Source: Clostridia bacterium
GTDB lineage: Bacteria > Bacillota > Clostridia > Christensenellales > Aristaeellaceae
Length of the DNA: 6,882 nt
Reading direction: 5' to 3'
Assembly (NCBI GenBank): GCA_017537105.1
Contig: JAFWBZ010000026.1
Coordinates: forward strand, 1-6,882
Part shown: positions 5,974 through 6,882 of the stretch, piece after piece
How positions within the stretch are numbered: the first letter of the stretch is position 1
Layout of the letters: each line of letters starts with the position of its first letter
Program-made: the position numbers and the translations under genes
The notes under the pieces: generated by a model
Told to the model about the DNA's origin: nothing
Databases searched by the model: none
Seen by the model: only the letters and a program-made list of their open reading frames with translations

Positions 5974-6882
5974 CCTGCTGCAGCGATGCCTGGCCAGGCG
6001 CAGTGCGCCCGGTCGAACCCGCCGGCGCGGCACAGTCGCGCTGTGGATCGTGCTGGCGCTGGTGGCGCTCTGGCTGCTCTTTCACCTGAAGGAGATCGCC
6101 TGGGCCTTCGGCGAGATGGGGGGCTATCTCCAGTATCGCTTCATACGCCGCGCGCTGGTGGTAGGCATCCTGGTTTCGCTGTGCGCAGCGCTGCTGGGCG
6201 TGAGCCTGGTGCTGAAGCGCTACTCGATGATCGGCGACGGGCTCTCCCACGTGGGCTTTGGCGCGCTGACGGTGGCCATGGCGCTGGGCTTTGTGACGGC
6301 GGACAGTCTGCCACGCTTCCTGCCCGCGGCGCTTCGGGAGGCCATTGCGGGGCTCTGCGATGGCATCGCCGCCGGGCCGCTGCCGTTCACGCTGGTGGTC
6401 GTGGTGCTCTGCGCCTTTTTGCTGCTTCGCCTGAACGGTCAAAGCCGCATGCGCGGCGATTCGGCCATCGCCATACTCTCCACCTCGGCGCTGGCCCTGG
6501 GCGTGGTGGTGACCAGCACCACCAGCGGCATGAACGTGGACGTGTACAACTACATGTTCGGCTCGATCCTGGCGATGAGCGCCTCGGACGTGTGGCTCTC
6601 GGTGGCGCTGTCCGTCATCGTGCTGGTTCTGTTCGTGCTTTTCTATCCGAAGATCTTCGCGGTGACCTTTGACGAGGCGTTTGCGCGCGCCACCGGCATG
6701 AAGGCCGGGCTCTACAACATGCTCATCGCCATGCTGACCGCGGTCACCGTGGTCATCGGCATGCGCATGATGGGCACGCTGCTGATCTCCAGCCTGATCA
6801 TCTTTCCCGCGCTCTCTTCCATGCGGGTGTTCTCCCGCTTCCGCACCGTGGTCATCAGCTCCGCCGCGATATCTGTCGGCTG
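5966..6882 (+). CDS. znuB: Zinc/manganese ABC transporter permease (ABC-3 family), 3' end outside the window
   Basis: The frame opens at ATG 5966, overlapping the znuC stop by 8 bases, with GGTGA (5955-5959) upstream, and stays open for 305 codons to the window edge. The product is a multi-pass inner-membrane permease. Hydrophobic segments lie near residues 24-40, 62-82, 90-108, 130-145, 157-173, 200-217, 245-265 and 268-284, with another beginning near 294. Family hallmarks include MIGDGLSHVGFGA (88-100), VYNYMFGSILAM (193-204), ATGM (232-235) and the late MMGTLLISSLIIFPA stretch (268-282). Compared with typical ZnuB there is an extra Arg-rich N-terminus (residues 10-21) and one extra hydrophobic segment before the usual first helix. 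Probably only a short C-terminal part is missing. Confidence 0.92.
   Translation, partial: MGDLLQRCLARRSAPGRTRRRGTVALWIVLALVALWLLFHLKEIAWAFGEMGGYLQYRFIRRALVVGILVSLCAALLGVSLVLKRYSMIGDGLSHVGFGALTVAMALGFVTADSLPRFLPAALREAIAGLCDGIAAGPLPFTLVVVVLCAFLLLRLNGQSRMRGDSAIAILSTSALALGVVVTSTTSGMNVDVYNYMFGSILAMSASDVWLSVALSVIVLVLFVLFYPKIFAVTFDEAFARATGMKAGLYNMLIAMLTAVTVVIGMRMMGTLLISSLIIFPALSSMRVFSRFRTVVISSAAISVG

Overview
This window reads as an ordinary bacterial chromosome segment, most likely from a GC-rich member of the Firmicutes (a Clostridia-type anaerobe). The gene content (ThyX instead of ThyA, a lipoprotein metal-binding protein, a Fur-family gene inside its own transport operon), strong AGGAGG-like ribosome binding sites, TTG and GTG starts, and sigma-A-type promoters in AT-rich gaps between GC-rich genes all fit. 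The taxonomic call is an inference. Seven protein genes are supported, six complete and one running off the right edge. There is no RNA gene, transposon, CRISPR array or phage gene.

Region 1 (1-2230) is a thymidylate/nucleotide unit. The first 200 bases hold no credible gene, only a short palindrome at the very edge. A good sigma-A promoter (203-231) drives thyX (264-1595), a long two-domain flavin-dependent thymidylate synthase, followed after 22 bases by an HD-domain phosphohydrolase of the YfbR/HDDC2 type. The thyX frame carries an in-frame amber codon at 453-455 while the protein homology continues unbroken on both sides. The unit ends at a 14-bp-stem terminator shared with the convergent recX.

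Region 2 (2263-3801) holds recX on the minus strand and yebC on the plus strand. They are transcribed divergently from two back-to-back promoters whose -35 boxes abut inside one small palindrome. yebC ends at a clean intrinsic terminator.

Region 3 (3851-6882) is a zinc-type ABC uptake operon: znuA (binding lipoprotein), a Fur-family regulator (zur), znuC (ATPase) and znuB (permease, cut by the window end). The genes are separated by 1 base or overlap by 20 and 8 bases, so they are probably translationally coupled. The operon has a consensus TTGACA-17-TATAAT promoter whose -35 box sits in the loop of a perfect 10-bp inverted repeat, with a Fur-like imperfect palindrome just downstream of the expected transcription start. 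Together these suggest that the regulator represses its own operon when metal is sufficient.

I found no wholly new system. The points most worth checking are the amber codon in thyX, the complementary motif loss between the two ThyX domains, the shared recX/yebC promoter region and the unusual znuA control region.
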